NCBI GenBank assembly: GCA_016929775.1
Contig: JAFGIE010000178.1
Coordinates: 1 to 30,660, forward strand
Direction of reading: 5' to 3'
Origin: Anaerolineae bacterium
GTDB lineage: Bacteria > Chloroflexota > Anaerolineae > JAFGEY01
DNA: 30,660 bases
This document shows, in pieces, positions 1 to 7,849 of this stretch. The translations under genes and the position numbers were made by a program. The notes beneath the pieces are model-generated. The model was not told where the DNA came from, searched no databases, and was given only the letters and a program-made list of their open reading frames with translations. Position 1 is the first letter of the stretch. Each line of letters starts with the position of its first letter.

Positions 1-21
1 CAGGTCCCGACGCTACGGACC

Positions 22-38
22 GCCGGCGTCTCGCCGGC
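22..38. other. Short perfect hairpin at the window edge
   Basis: A perfect 7-bp stem (GCCGGCG and CGCCGGC) closes on the 3-base loop TCT. There is no T-run, so it may be the stem of a terminator for a gene left of the window or part of the repeat field that follows. No gene is visible in 1-310; the stretch holds this hairpin, structured repeats and a promoter. Confidence 0.4.
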
Positions 39-77
39 ATGCCTTCTACGCTCTGCGGGGGGACGGGAAGCACAGAC

Positions 78-145
78 GCGCCGACGCAGAGCATCGGCGC
101 GAGCAACAGGTGTGGCTCGTCCCTCCGCTCCGCGGGGGGACGCCA
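78..145. repeat. Structured 68-bp direct repeat, copy 1
   Basis: This unit recurs at 161-228 with 3 mismatches in 68 bases and a period of 83. Each copy holds two inverted repeats. In this copy one is at 78-100 (stem GCGCCGA/TCGGCGC, 9-base loop). The other is at 119-141 (10-bp stem GTCCCTCCGC/GCGGGGGGAC with one G-T pair, loop TCC). A partial related stretch at about 45-65 matches only the 3' hairpin arm. It looks like a family of intergenic palindromic repeats rather than coding DNA. Confidence 0.8.
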
Positions 146-160
146 CGGTGGTGGGTGTGC

Positions 161-228
161 GCGCCGACGCAGAGCATCGGCGCGAGCACTGGGTGTGGCT
201 CGTCCCTCCGCTCCGCGGGGGGACGCCA
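161..228. repeat. Structured 68-bp direct repeat, copy 2
   Basis: Second copy of the unit at 78-145, differing at three positions just after the first hairpin. The hairpins are at 161-183 and 202-224. The copy ends 12 bases before the -35 element of the downstream operon, so it could affect transcription entering from the left. Confidence 0.8.
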
Positions 229-239
229 GGGCGCTCGGG

Positions 240-267
240 TTGCGCATCTCGCGACTGGTGATATACT
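240..267 (+). promoter_or_regulatory. Promoter of the mannonate dehydratase operon
   Basis: A -35 element TTGCGC (240-245) and a -10 element TATACT (262-267) are 16 bases apart. Transcription would begin near 274, leaving a leader of about 37 bases with an AGGAGG ribosome site at 300-305, five bases before the GTG start at 311. Confidence 0.7.
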
Positions 268-310
268 GGGTCCAAAGCCGCTGTACCGTTCACACACGTA
301 GGAGGCAACC

Positions 311-1291
311 GTGATCAAACTGGCAACTGCTTTGGGCCCGTATGACCGGACCGCCCAGCGCATGGCAGCGCAGTGTGGCGTCCACTACGCGGTCGCCGGC
401 ATCCCCCTGGAGCCGCGCCCGGGCGTGGACGAGGAGGGACAGCCGTGGAGCTATCTGTCGCTCCTGCGCGCCAAGACCGCATACGAGGACGCCGGGTTCG
501 AGCTCGCCGTGATCGAGCACCGTCCCCCGATGGAGCGGACCAAGCTGGGGCTGCCCGGTCGCGACAACGAGATCGAGGTCGTCTGCGCGCTGATCCGCAA
601 CATGGGCGCGCTGGGCATCCCGGTGTGGTGCTACCAGTGGATGGCGACGGTCGGCGTGGTGCGCACGTCGACGACCATCCCAACCCGCGGCGGCGCCCTG
701 GTGACAGGCTATGACCACAGCCTGATGGTCGACGCGCCCCTGACCGAGCAGGGCGTGGTCACCGTCGAGCGCATGTGGGACAACCTGCGCTACTTTTTGG
801 AGCGTGTCCTTCCCGTCGCCGAGGAGGCCAACGTCAAGCTGGCGATGCATCCCGACGACCCCCCACTGGGGCCGATCCGGGGCATCGGGCGGATCATGAC
901 CAGCATCGAGAACTATGACCGGCTCCTCGACCTGGTCCCGAGCCCGATGAACGGCATCGCCCTCTGCCAGGGCAACTTTACGCTCATGACGGACGACCTG
1001 CCGGGCGTGATCCGCCACTTTGGGAGCCAGGGCAAGATCTTTTTCGCCCACTTTCGCGATGTGCGCGGCACCCCGGATAGGTTCCAGGAAGCGTTCCACG
1101 ACGACGGCAAGACGGACATGTTGGCTTGCCTGCGCGCCTATCGCGACGTGGGATTCGAGGGCGTGTGTAGGCCCGATCACTACCCGGTCATGGAAGGCGA
1201 TGACCCGGCGCACGGCGCCTACAGCGGGATCGCGTGCCTGTTCGCGATCGGGTATTTCAAGGGACTGCGCGAGGCGGTGTACGCCGAGTAG
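311..1291 (+). CDS. uxuA: Mannonate dehydratase, UxuA family
   Basis: Predicted to dehydrate D-mannonate to 2-keto-3-deoxy-gluconate in the cytoplasm, a step in hexuronate breakdown. The 326 residues form a TIM-barrel protein, shorter than the E. coli enzyme of about 394. Family signatures are KLAMHPDDPP (176-185), ALCQGN (217-222), FFAHFRDV (244-251) and RPDHYP (287-292). These place H180, C219, H247 and D289 or H290 where the Mn-binding His/Cys/His/Asp set of UxuA lies. The GTG start is set by AGGAGG five bases upstream. It is the first gene of a four-gene run and is followed after 52 bases by an oxidoreductase. No fructuronate reductase is adjacent, although the next gene could fill that place. 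The family call is strong; the physiological substrate is inferred. Confidence 0.92.
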   Translation: MIKLATALGPYDRTAQRMAAQCGVHYAVAGIPLEPRPGVDEEGQPWSYLSLLRAKTAYEDAGFELAVIEHRPPMERTKLGLPGRDNEIEVVCALIRNMGALGIPVWCYQWMATVGVVRTSTTIPTRGGALVTGYDHSLMVDAPLTEQGVVTVERMWDNLRYFLERVLPVAEEANVKLAMHPDDPPLGPIRGIGRIMTSIENYDRLLDLVPSPMNGIALCQGNFTLMTDDLPGVIRHFGSQGKIFFAHFRDVRGTPDRFQEAFHDDGKTDMLACLRAYRDVGFEGVCRPDHYPVMEGDDPAHGAYSGIACLFAIGYFKGLREAVYAE

Positions 1292-1343
1292 CGCCGACCG
1301 CGCGCGCAGTGATGCTGGCACGAGGAAAGGGAGAGGGACAGAC

Positions 1344-2525
1344 ATGGTGCGTCTGGGCGTGATCGGGTATGGGGGGCGGATACGTGGCGTGATCGACCAC
1401 TGCCTGCGGGCGGTGGACCCCGACCTGCGCGTGGTTGGGATCGTCGATCCAGACCAGGAGAGCGTGCGCGAGCGATTGGCCCCCTGCGACCGGCAGGATG
1501 CGGTGTTTTACGACTCGCTCGACGCACTGGTGCGCAGCTGCAAGCCCGATGCGCTGGCGATCGGCACGCGCTGCAATCTGCACACGCCCTATGCGATCGA
1601 GGCAGCACGCTATGACCTGCCCCTGTTCCTGGAAAAGCCGGTCGCGATCTCGATGGAGCAGGCGCTCGCCTTAGAGCGGGCGTTCGAGGGCTCGCGCTGC
1701 CCGGTCGTGGTCAGCTTTCCGCTGCGTGTCTCGCCCCTCTGCGAGCTGGCGCGCCAGTACGTGCGCGAGGGCGCGGTCGGCGAGCCGGTGCACATCGCGG
1801 CACTGAATTACGTGCCCTACGGCACGGTGTACTGGGAGCGTCCCTACCGCAACTTTGCGATCACACAGGGGCTGTTCATCCAAAAGGCGACGCACGACCT
1901 GGACTATATGAGCTACTTGATGGGTTCGCCGATCGTGCGCGTGGGGGCGATGGCGACGTGGCAGCACGTCTACGGGGGCGACAAAGCGCCGGGGCTGGTC
2001 TGCTCGGCGTGCGAAGAGCAAGACAGCTGCCTGGAGAGCCCGCAGGTGCGCCGTCGCAATGGGACGACCGGATCGCTCGAGGACCACCCCTGCCTGTACA
2101 GCGTGGACTGTGGGTCGGTAGAGACGGGCACGAACGAGGACTGCTCGAGCGCGCTCGTCGAGTTTGCCTCCGGGGCGCACGGCATCTACACGCAGGTCTT
2201 TTACGCGCGGCGCGACGCGGCGACGCGTGGGGCGATAATCAGCGGGCACCTGGGTACCGTCCGTTTTGACTGGTACACCAACGAACTGCAGCGGGTGCGC
2301 CACCACGCGCCGTTCAGCGCGACGGAGCGCGCCGGCGAGGGGGCGAGCCACTTTGGCGGCGACATCGAGCTGGCGCGAGACTTGATCGGGCTGATCGGGG
2401 GCAAGGCCAAGTCGCGCACGCCGATCGAGGTCGGGTTGCACAGCATCTATGCCTGCTTGGCGGCAAAGACGTCGGCGGAAGAAGGGCGCTTTGTCGCCGT
2501 GCGGCAGGTGGGTGGGGAGCGATAG
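1344..2525 (+). CDS. Gfo/Idh/MocA family NAD(P)-dependent oxidoreductase
   Basis: A 393-residue sugar or polyol dehydrogenase-like protein. The N-terminal Rossmann fold starts with VIGYGGRIRG (6-15), the EKP motif typical of the family is at 97-99, and KATHDLDYMS (181-190) carries the conserved lysine and the HDLD catalytic region. Residues 220-267 form a cysteine-rich insert (C220, C223, C229, C250, C256, C267) that could bind a metal; comparable CxxC insets occur in some members of the family. The ATG follows a purine-rich GGAAAGGGAGAGG ribosome site. Lying second in the operon with a mannonate dehydratase and a GH127 glycosidase, it probably acts on a sugar or sugar acid from the same substrate. 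The exact reaction cannot be read from sequence. Confidence 0.88.
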   Translation: MVRLGVIGYGGRIRGVIDHCLRAVDPDLRVVGIVDPDQESVRERLAPCDRQDAVFYDSLDALVRSCKPDALAIGTRCNLHTPYAIEAARYDLPLFLEKPVAISMEQALALERAFEGSRCPVVVSFPLRVSPLCELARQYVREGAVGEPVHIAALNYVPYGTVYWERPYRNFAITQGLFIQKATHDLDYMSYLMGSPIVRVGAMATWQHVYGGDKAPGLVCSACEEQDSCLESPQVRRRNGTTGSLEDHPCLYSVDCGSVETGTNEDCSSALVEFASGAHGIYTQVFYARRDAATRGAIISGHLGTVRFDWYTNELQRVRHHAPFSATERAGEGASHFGGDIELARDLIGLIGGKAKSRTPIEVGLHSIYACLAAKTSAEEGRFVAVRQVGGER

Positions 2526-2536
2526 GAGGAACGCAC

Positions 2537-3247
2537 GTGAAAAAGGGAGACAAGCGCAAGCAGCGCAAGGCGGTTGCCCGGCAGGCGAGACGCGGGCGCT
2601 CGGGGGCGCCTGGTAGAGGTGAACCAAGCGTGCGGCAGGCGCTGCGCCGCGCGGGCGAGTATCCGATCGTGGGCTGCTGGACGCGCGAGGACTGGGATGG
2701 CGCGGGCCTCACGCCGGTCGTGATCGCCAGACGACAGCCGGACGGCAGGATCGCGTGGGGCGCGTACATCGTCGACCTGTTCTGTCTCGGTCTCAAAGAC
2801 ACCTACTGCAACGTCAACTACTCACGTCGGCGGTTCTACGACGAGTTGCTCCCCGGCGTGGTTGTCGGGGGCGCCCCGCACGAGATCACGCCTGCCCTGG
2901 CGCACGAACTGGTCTATGGGGCGATCGAGTACGCGGGCCAGTTTGGCTTTCGCGCGCACCGCGACTTTCGCGACAGCCGCTACCTGCTCGATCCGCCGAA
3001 CGCGCATCCCCGCAGTGGAACGGTGACGTTTGGGCATGAAGGGAAGCCGCTCTTCATCCAGGGCCCATACGACAACGCAGAGGCGATCGTGCATCAGTTG
3101 CAGCGCACAGCGGGCGAAGGGAACTTTGACTATATCGTCTTCGCGGGCGAGAGGTCGGCGCTCAACTGGGACGAGGAGGGGGACGAGCAGGAGGACGAGG
3201 ACTGGGACGAGGATCAGGGTTGGGAAGAAGTCGAGGAGGAGGAGTGA
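2537..3247 (+). CDS. Conserved hypothetical protein with acidic C-terminal tail
   Basis: This is a 236-residue protein of unknown function. The first 30 residues are very basic (MKKGDKRKQRKAVARQARR). The core has a motif I recognise from a widespread uncharacterised family, IVDLFCLGLKDTY (78-90), and later PLFIQGPYDN (171-180) and GEGNFDYIVF (193-202). The last 25 residues are almost all Asp, Glu and Trp. The GTG start follows AGGAGG (2524-2529), which overlaps the stop of the previous gene. Spacing of 11 bases on both sides argues that it is a true operon member. No catalytic or membrane segment is evident. The basic start and acidic end suggest a protein- or nucleic acid-binding role, but that is speculation. 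Confidence 0.82.
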   Translation: MKKGDKRKQRKAVARQARRGRSGAPGRGEPSVRQALRRAGEYPIVGCWTREDWDGAGLTPVVIARRQPDGRIAWGAYIVDLFCLGLKDTYCNVNYSRRRFYDELLPGVVVGGAPHEITPALAHELVYGAIEYAGQFGFRAHRDFRDSRYLLDPPNAHPRSGTVTFGHEGKPLFIQGPYDNAEAIVHQLQRTAGEGNFDYIVFAGERSALNWDEEGDEQEDEDWDEDQGWEEVEEEE

Positions 3248-3257
3248 GGTAGAGGCG

Positions 3258-5069
3258 ATGAGCCAGACATTTGTCCCGATCGCGCCGGACAAGGTGGCCC
3301 TGGGACCGGGCTTGCTGCGGCAGCGGTTCGAGCTCAACCGCCGCTACATGCTCAGCCTGCGTCCCGAGAACCTGCTGCAGAATCACTATCTCGAGGCGGG
3401 CCTGTGGAGCGCGCGCGCCCACCCGCAGGGCATCCACTGGGGGTGGGAGGCGCCGACCTGCGAGCTGCGCGGGCACTTTCTCGGGCACTGGCTCTCGGCG
3501 GCGGCGCGCATCTATGCCGCCACGGGCGATCCCGAGCTCAAGGTGCGCGCCGACCACGTCGTCGCCGAGCTGGGGCGCTGCCAGCGCGAGAACGGCGGCG
3601 AGTGGGCGGGCTCGATCCCACCCAAGTACCTCGACTGGATCGCGCGCGGCAAGCGCGTCTGGGCGCCGCACTATACGCTGCACAAGACGCTGATGGGCCT
3701 GTACGAGGCGTACGCACTGACGGGCAACGCGCAGGCGCTTGAGATCATGGTCAACTGGGCGCGCTGGTTCCACCGCTGGACGGGCCAGTTCTCGCGCCAA
3801 GAGATGGACGACATCCTCGACATCGAGACGGGCGGCATGCTCGAGGCGTGGGCCAACCTGTACGGCGCGACGGGGGAGCAGGAGCACCTCGACCTGGTGC
3901 AGCGCTACGACCGCCCAAGGCTCTTTGACCCTCTCCTGAAGGGCGAAGACGTGCTGACCAACCAGCACGCAAACACGACGATCCCGGAGGCGCACGGCGC
4001 AGCGCGGGCGTGGGAGGTGACGGGAGATCCGCGCTGGCGCGCGATCGCCGAGGCCTACTGGCGATCGGCGGTGACGGAGCGCGGCTATTACTGCACCGGC
4101 GGGCAGACCTGCGGCGAGGTCTGGACCCCGCCGAGGGCCCTTGCCGCGCGCCTGGGCACGCGCAACCAGGAGCACTGCACGGTCTACAACATGATGCGCT
4201 TGGCGGAATATCTGCTCCGCTGGACAGGCGACGTGTCCTATGCCGACTACTGGGAGCGCAACCTCTACAACGGGATCCTGGCGCAGCAGCATCCTCAGAC
4301 GGGCATGATCGCCTATTTCCTCTCCCTGCGCGCCGGAAGCACCAAGACCGAGGGGCACGGCGGGTGGGGCACGCCGACCGACGATTTCTGGTGCTGCCAC
4401 GGGTCGCTGGTCCAGGCGCACGCCAGCCCGGGGAGCGGCGTCTACTACCAGGACGCGGAGGGGCTGGTCGTCTGCCAGTACGCGCCGACGGCGCTCGATT
4501 GGGCGTGGGAGGGCGTGCCGGTGCGGGTCACGCAGACTGCAGACTCACAAGCCGGATCGGTGCATCGCCCGGGCAGCATGGCCTCTGACCTCGAGGTGCG
4601 CTGCGCCCGTGCGGTCGCGTTTGCGCTCAAGATCCGGCTGCCGTGGTGGCTGCGCGGCGAACCTGCGATCGCCGTGAACGGGGAGCCATACGACGTGCCC
4701 AACGCGCCATCGAGCTACTACCGCGTCTCCCGGACCTGGGGCGAAGGCGACCGGGTGCGCGTCGAGCTGCCCAAGGGACTGACCAGCGTCCCCTTACCCG
4801 ACGAGCCGGGCACGGTGGCGTTCATGAATGGGCCGGTCGTGCTGGCGGGGTTGTGTGACGAGGAGCGGACGCTGTACGGCGACCCGGACCACCCCGAGGC
4901 GATGCTCGTGCCCGACAACGAGCGCGAGTGGGGGACCTGGCTGGGTGGGTACCGGGGGCGCGGTCAGTCGCGCGGGCTGCGCCTTGTGCCGCTGTACGAG
5001 ATCGCCGACGAGCGGTATGCCGTCTATTTCCCGGTGGACGGGGCATCCCGCCTGACACCCGGTGGCTGA
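3258..5069 (+). CDS. GH127-family glycoside hydrolase (beta-L-arabinofuranosidase type)
   Basis: A 603-residue hydrolase of the DUF1680/GH127 family, whose characterised members release L-arabinofuranose from plant glycans through a zinc-bound cysteine nucleophile. The (alpha/alpha)6 barrel is visible from about residue 20 to 390. The expected metal site is present: E305 and C307 (QEHC) and the pair C379-C380 in DFWCCHGS. E287 in CGEVW sits where the acid/base glutamate is expected. Beta-sandwich domains follow to the end. No signal peptide is seen, so it probably acts inside the cell on imported oligosaccharides. The ATG at 3258 lies 11 bases after the previous stop, with GAGGTAGAGG as ribosome site. 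Some GH127 members act on other sugars, so substrate is uncertain. It is the last gene of the operon and converges on the histidine kinase. Confidence 0.88.
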   Translation: MSQTFVPIAPDKVALGPGLLRQRFELNRRYMLSLRPENLLQNHYLEAGLWSARAHPQGIHWGWEAPTCELRGHFLGHWLSAAARIYAATGDPELKVRADHVVAELGRCQRENGGEWAGSIPPKYLDWIARGKRVWAPHYTLHKTLMGLYEAYALTGNAQALEIMVNWARWFHRWTGQFSRQEMDDILDIETGGMLEAWANLYGATGEQEHLDLVQRYDRPRLFDPLLKGEDVLTNQHANTTIPEAHGAARAWEVTGDPRWRAIAEAYWRSAVTERGYYCTGGQTCGEVWTPPRALAARLGTRNQEHCTVYNMMRLAEYLLRWTGDVSYADYWERNLYNGILAQQHPQTGMIAYFLSLRAGSTKTEGHGGWGTPTDDFWCCHGSLVQAHASPGSGVYYQDAEGLVVCQYAPTALDWAWEGVPVRVTQTADSQAGSVHRPGSMASDLEVRCARAVAFALKIRLPWWLRGEPAIAVNGEPYDVPNAPSSYYRVSRTWGEGDRVRVELPKGLTSVPLPDEPGTVAFMNGPVVLAGLCDEERTLYGDPDHPEAMLVPDNEREWGTWLGGYRGRGQSRGLRLVPLYEIADERYAVYFPVDGASRLTPGG

Positions 5070-5105
5070 GGGGGCGCCAGGCACATGTGGGGCGTGCGGC
5101 GCGTC

Positions 5106-6284
5106 TCAGCTCGCTCCGGCTGCCAGCGGTAGCCGGAAGCGCACGCACGTCCCTTCCCCCGGTACGCTTGCGGCATCCACCGTGCCTCCCATCGCCTCCA
5201 CCAGGCCCTTGACGATGGCCAACCCCAGTCCGCTCCCGCTGCCCAGGCGATCGCTGGGTTGCGGGAGCGTCCGCGCACGGTCGCCGCGGTAGGAGCGCTC
5301 AAAGACGTGAGGCAGATCCTCCGGCGGGATGCCGATCCCGGTATCGATGACCCGCACCTCGACTGCGTCGGTTTGCTCTTCGGCCTCGATGGCGATGTGA
5401 CCCCCTTCTGGCGTGAAGCGCATCCCATTTGCCACCAGATTGACCAGTACCTGCTCGACGCGTTGTGCGTCGGCCCGCACCATAGGTAGGGCATCGGGAA
5501 GATGCGCCTCAAGGGCGATGCGCCGCCGCTCCCAGGCGAGTCCGCGGTATGTCGTCACGACCTTGTCGATCACCTCAGACAGCGCTATGGGCGAGAGCTG
5601 CAACCCCAGCTCACGCGCATCCAGCCGGGACAGCTCGAACAGGTCGCCGATCAGACCGGCAACGCGGACCGTCTCATCGCTTAGGATGGGCAGGTACGCG
5701 TCGAGCCGTTCGGGGTGCTCAGAGAGGGTTTCCAGATGCGCAGCCAGGGACGCGATCGGCGTCCGCAGGTCGTGAGAGATGTTGGCCACGAGATCGCGTC
5801 GTGCGCTCAGCAGCGCCTCGACCTGTCCCTTTTCGGCCTCCAGCGCTTGCAGCGAGTCCTGCAACTGCTCGGCCATCTGGTTGAACGCCTGGCCCACCCG
5901 GCCGATCTCGTCGGGCGATGTGTCCTCGATGCGCAAGGCGAGGTCGCCGTTAGCCATCTTGCGCGCCGTCTCCTCCAGCGGGGCCAGCCGTCTGCCCAGT
6001 GACCGGGAGACGATGATGCCCGAGGTGGCGGCTACCAGGAGGGACAGGAGCAAAGCGGGCGCGGTGCCGAGCGTTGCACCGAACAGGTAGCCGACACGGC
6101 GCACCCCTGGCGCCAGGTCTTTCGCTGGTCGGGCGCCGGGGATGGGCGCTGCACGCGACGTGGCCTTTGTCAGGGCTGCGACGACCAGTTGTACCGTCAC
6201 CAGCGTGCCAAAGATGGCGGTCAGGTGATAGAACGCTAACCGCCGCCACAGGCGGGCGGCAATCCAGCGACGCAATCCTTTCAT
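5106..6284 (-). CDS. Sensor histidine kinase with HAMP domain
   Basis: A 392-residue membrane kinase that would autophosphorylate and pass phosphate to the regulator encoded just upstream. Transmembrane helices lie at about 18-38 and 68-93. The extracytoplasmic loop between them is only about 30 residues, so it may sense a membrane signal or a partner rather than a soluble ligand. HAMP spans about 93-146. The HisKA phosphoacceptor is H171 in NISHDLRTP. The ATPase domain has an N box (NLVANGMRF, 282-290), G1 (VIDTGIGIP, 312-320), an F box (FERSYRGD) and G2 (GSGLGLAIV, 350-358). Its ATG overlaps the regulator's stop in the 4-base ATGA, so the two are translationally coupled. Small-loop kinases next to ABC exporters often sense envelope stress; here that is inference from context. 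Confidence 0.93.
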   Translation of the reverse strand: MKGLRRWIAARLWRRLAFYHLTAIFGTLVTVQLVVAALTKATSRAAPIPGARPAKDLAPGVRRVGYLFGATLGTAPALLLSLLVAATSGIIVSRSLGRRLAPLEETARKMANGDLALRIEDTSPDEIGRVGQAFNQMAEQLQDSLQALEAEKGQVEALLSARRDLVANISHDLRTPIASLAAHLETLSEHPERLDAYLPILSDETVRVAGLIGDLFELSRLDARELGLQLSPIALSEVIDKVVTTYRGLAWERRRIALEAHLPDALPMVRADAQRVEQVLVNLVANGMRFTPEGGHIAIEAEEQTDAVEVRVIDTGIGIPPEDLPHVFERSYRGDRARTLPQPSDRLGSGSGLGLAIVKGLVEAMGGTVDAASVPGEGTCVRFRLPLAAGAS

Positions 6285-6979
6285 CGCTCACCCCGCTCGA
6301 ACTTGTACCCAATGCCCCGCACGGCGACGATGCGCCGGGCGATCTCGCCTTCTGCGCCCAGCTTTTGGCGCAGGCGGTAGATGTGGGTGTCCACGGTCCG
6401 ATCGTAGGCAGCCGCTTCGTATCCCCAGATCTCGTCTAGCAGGTACGCGCGGCTGAAGACGCGTCCTGGGTGGCGCACCAGCATGTGGAGTAGGGCGAAC
6501 TCCTTGGCGGTCAGGTCGATAGCCCGATCGTCGAGGCGCGTCTCAAGGCTGTCTGGGTCCATGTACAGGCCATCGATCGTCAGCACCTGGTCGGCGGAGA
6601 GATCCGCGGTCTGCATCATCTCGACCCGGCGCAGGAGGGCATGCACGCGCGCTTTGAGCTCGCGCATGGAGAAGGGCTTGGTGAGGTAGTCGTCGGCGCC
6701 CAGCTCGAGACCCAGTACGCGATCGATCTCTTCGGCGCGTGCGGTCAGCATGAGAATGGGCACGATCGAGTCCTGCCGTATACGGCGGCAGACCTCCAGC
6801 CCATCCATGCCTGGCAGCATGATGTCCAGGATGACCAGGTCAGGCCCAGCGTCCTGGGCGATTGCCAGCGCAGACGGGCCGTCAAAGGCCTGTAGCACGT
6901 GGTATCCCTGCTCTTGTAGACTGTCTCGGATGAGGTGACATAGGTTGCGCTCATCCTCGACGATCAGGATCGTGGACAT
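6281..6979 (-). CDS. OmpR/PhoB-type response regulator
   Basis: A 232-residue DNA-binding regulator. The receiver domain (1-115) has the acidic pocket E8-D9, phosphoacceptor D52 (ILDIMLPGMDG), T79 and K101 (TKPF). A winged-helix domain (about 130-230) ends in VRGIGYKFE, with the recognition region TVDTHIYRLRQKLG. The ATG at 6979 is chosen over an in-frame upstream start because the protein then begins at the first receiver strand (MSTILIVEDE), and GGAGG lies 9 bases before it. It has its own strong promoter at 6999-7027, directly after the ABC permease gene, so regulator and kinase can be made apart from the exporter operon. Confidence 0.94.
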   Translation of the reverse strand: MSTILIVEDERNLCHLIRDSLQEQGYHVLQAFDGPSALAIAQDAGPDLVILDIMLPGMDGLEVCRRIRQDSIVPILMLTARAEEIDRVLGLELGADDYLTKPFSMRELKARVHALLRRVEMMQTADLSADQVLTIDGLYMDPDSLETRLDDRAIDLTAKEFALLHMLVRHPGRVFSRAYLLDEIWGYEAAAYDRTVDTHIYRLRQKLGAEGEIARRIVAVRGIGYKFERGER

Positions 6980-6998
6980 GGATAGATCCTCCACGGCG

Positions 6999-7027
6999 AG
7001 TATAGCAGCAACCGGTGATCTCGGCAA
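6999..7027 (-). promoter_or_regulatory. Promoter of the two-component system
   Basis: Read on the minus strand, TTGCCG (7022-7027) and TATACT (6999-7004) are 17 bases apart. The start of transcription would fall near 6992, leaving a very short leader of about a dozen bases before the ribosome site. The -35 element begins 10 bases past the stop of the permease gene. Confidence 0.75.
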
Positions 7028-7036
7028 TTGTCCACC

Positions 7037-7849
7037 TTACAGGTAATGGAGGCCCTGATCTCGTGCGGCGCGCTCCAGGCGCCACACGGCGAGTTGAGCC
7101 AACAGGCCATAGATGGCGACTTGGCCGATCAAGACTGCCCACTCGCACGGCAGGCTCAAGACGGTCCGAGTGCCCATGACGTAATGGCGCAGCAGGTCCA
7201 AGCCAAAGCTCTGCGGCAGCGCCACGACACCGATCGCGCGCATCCACGCAGGAAGGACCTGCAAGGGAAGGAACATGCCGGTCAGCATCTGGAAGCCAAA
7301 GTTGCACAGACCGAAAACGGCTGTCACCTGCTGGTGGCGCAGCACGAGCGAGGCGAAACAGCCGCCCATCTGCGCCAGCGCGGCGACCGACAGCGCGGTA
7401 GCCATCAGGCCTAGTACCAGCCCCAGCGGCGTCAGTGTCGTGCGCGTCGTCCACAGCCCAACTGCGAACACCGGGACGAAGAGAAGCGCGCTCCGCGCCG
7501 CCAGGGCGGCGATGTTGCAGATGATGTAGCCGTAGCGGGAGAACGGGCAGCTGAACGTATAGTCGATCTGCCCCGATTCGAGCTCGCCGCGAACCATCTC
7601 GGCTGCTCCCCACAGCGCGACGCCCTGCCAGCTCTGGTAGGCGATGCCAAAGACCATGAAAGACACATAGTTGGTCGTACCTACCGTGCGTTGCAGCAGC
7701 GCAGTGTCAAAGGCCAGGGCAAAGAGGAGCATACCTAGGCCAAACAGCACGCTGGAGAACAGCTCGAAGGCGAAATTGAGCTTGTAGCGCACCAGCACGA
7801 GCCAGTCGCGCCACAGCGCCATATAGAACAGCCTCGCTGTACTAGCCAT
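7037..7849 (-). CDS. ABC-2 type transporter permease
   Basis: A 270-residue polytopic protein with about six transmembrane helices and a cytosolic N-terminus. After the second helix comes the family hallmark GELESGQIDYTFSCP, the ABC-2 coupling-helix region. This is the membrane half of an exporter whose ATPase is the preceding gene; a single permease would act as a homodimer. The ATG at 7849 overlaps the end of the ATPase gene by 8 bases, which fits coupled translation. A longer in-frame start would run far into that gene and adds a non-membrane, arginine-rich stretch, so it is rejected. Cargo is unknown. The neighbouring LytM peptidase and two-component system suggest an envelope role such as lipid, antimicrobial or peptide handling. 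Confidence 0.88.
   Translation of the reverse strand: MASTARLFYMALWRDWLVLVRYKLNFAFELFSSVLFGLGMLLFALAFDTALLQRTVGTTNYVSFMVFGIAYQSWQGVALWGAAEMVRGELESGQIDYTFSCPFSRYGYIICNIAALAARSALLFVPVFAVGLWTTRTTLTPLGLVLGLMATALSVAALAQMGGCFASLVLRHQQVTAVFGLCNFGFQMLTGMFLPLQVLPAWMRAIGVVALPQSFGLDLLRHYVMGTRTVLSLPCEWAVLIGQVAIYGLLAQLAVWRLERAARDQGLHYL

Noticed and set aside
5070..5105. Terminator between GH127 and the histidine kinase
   Set aside because: Partial complementarity (GCGCC with GGCGC and GCAC with GTGC) gives only a broken stem with bulges and no T-run.
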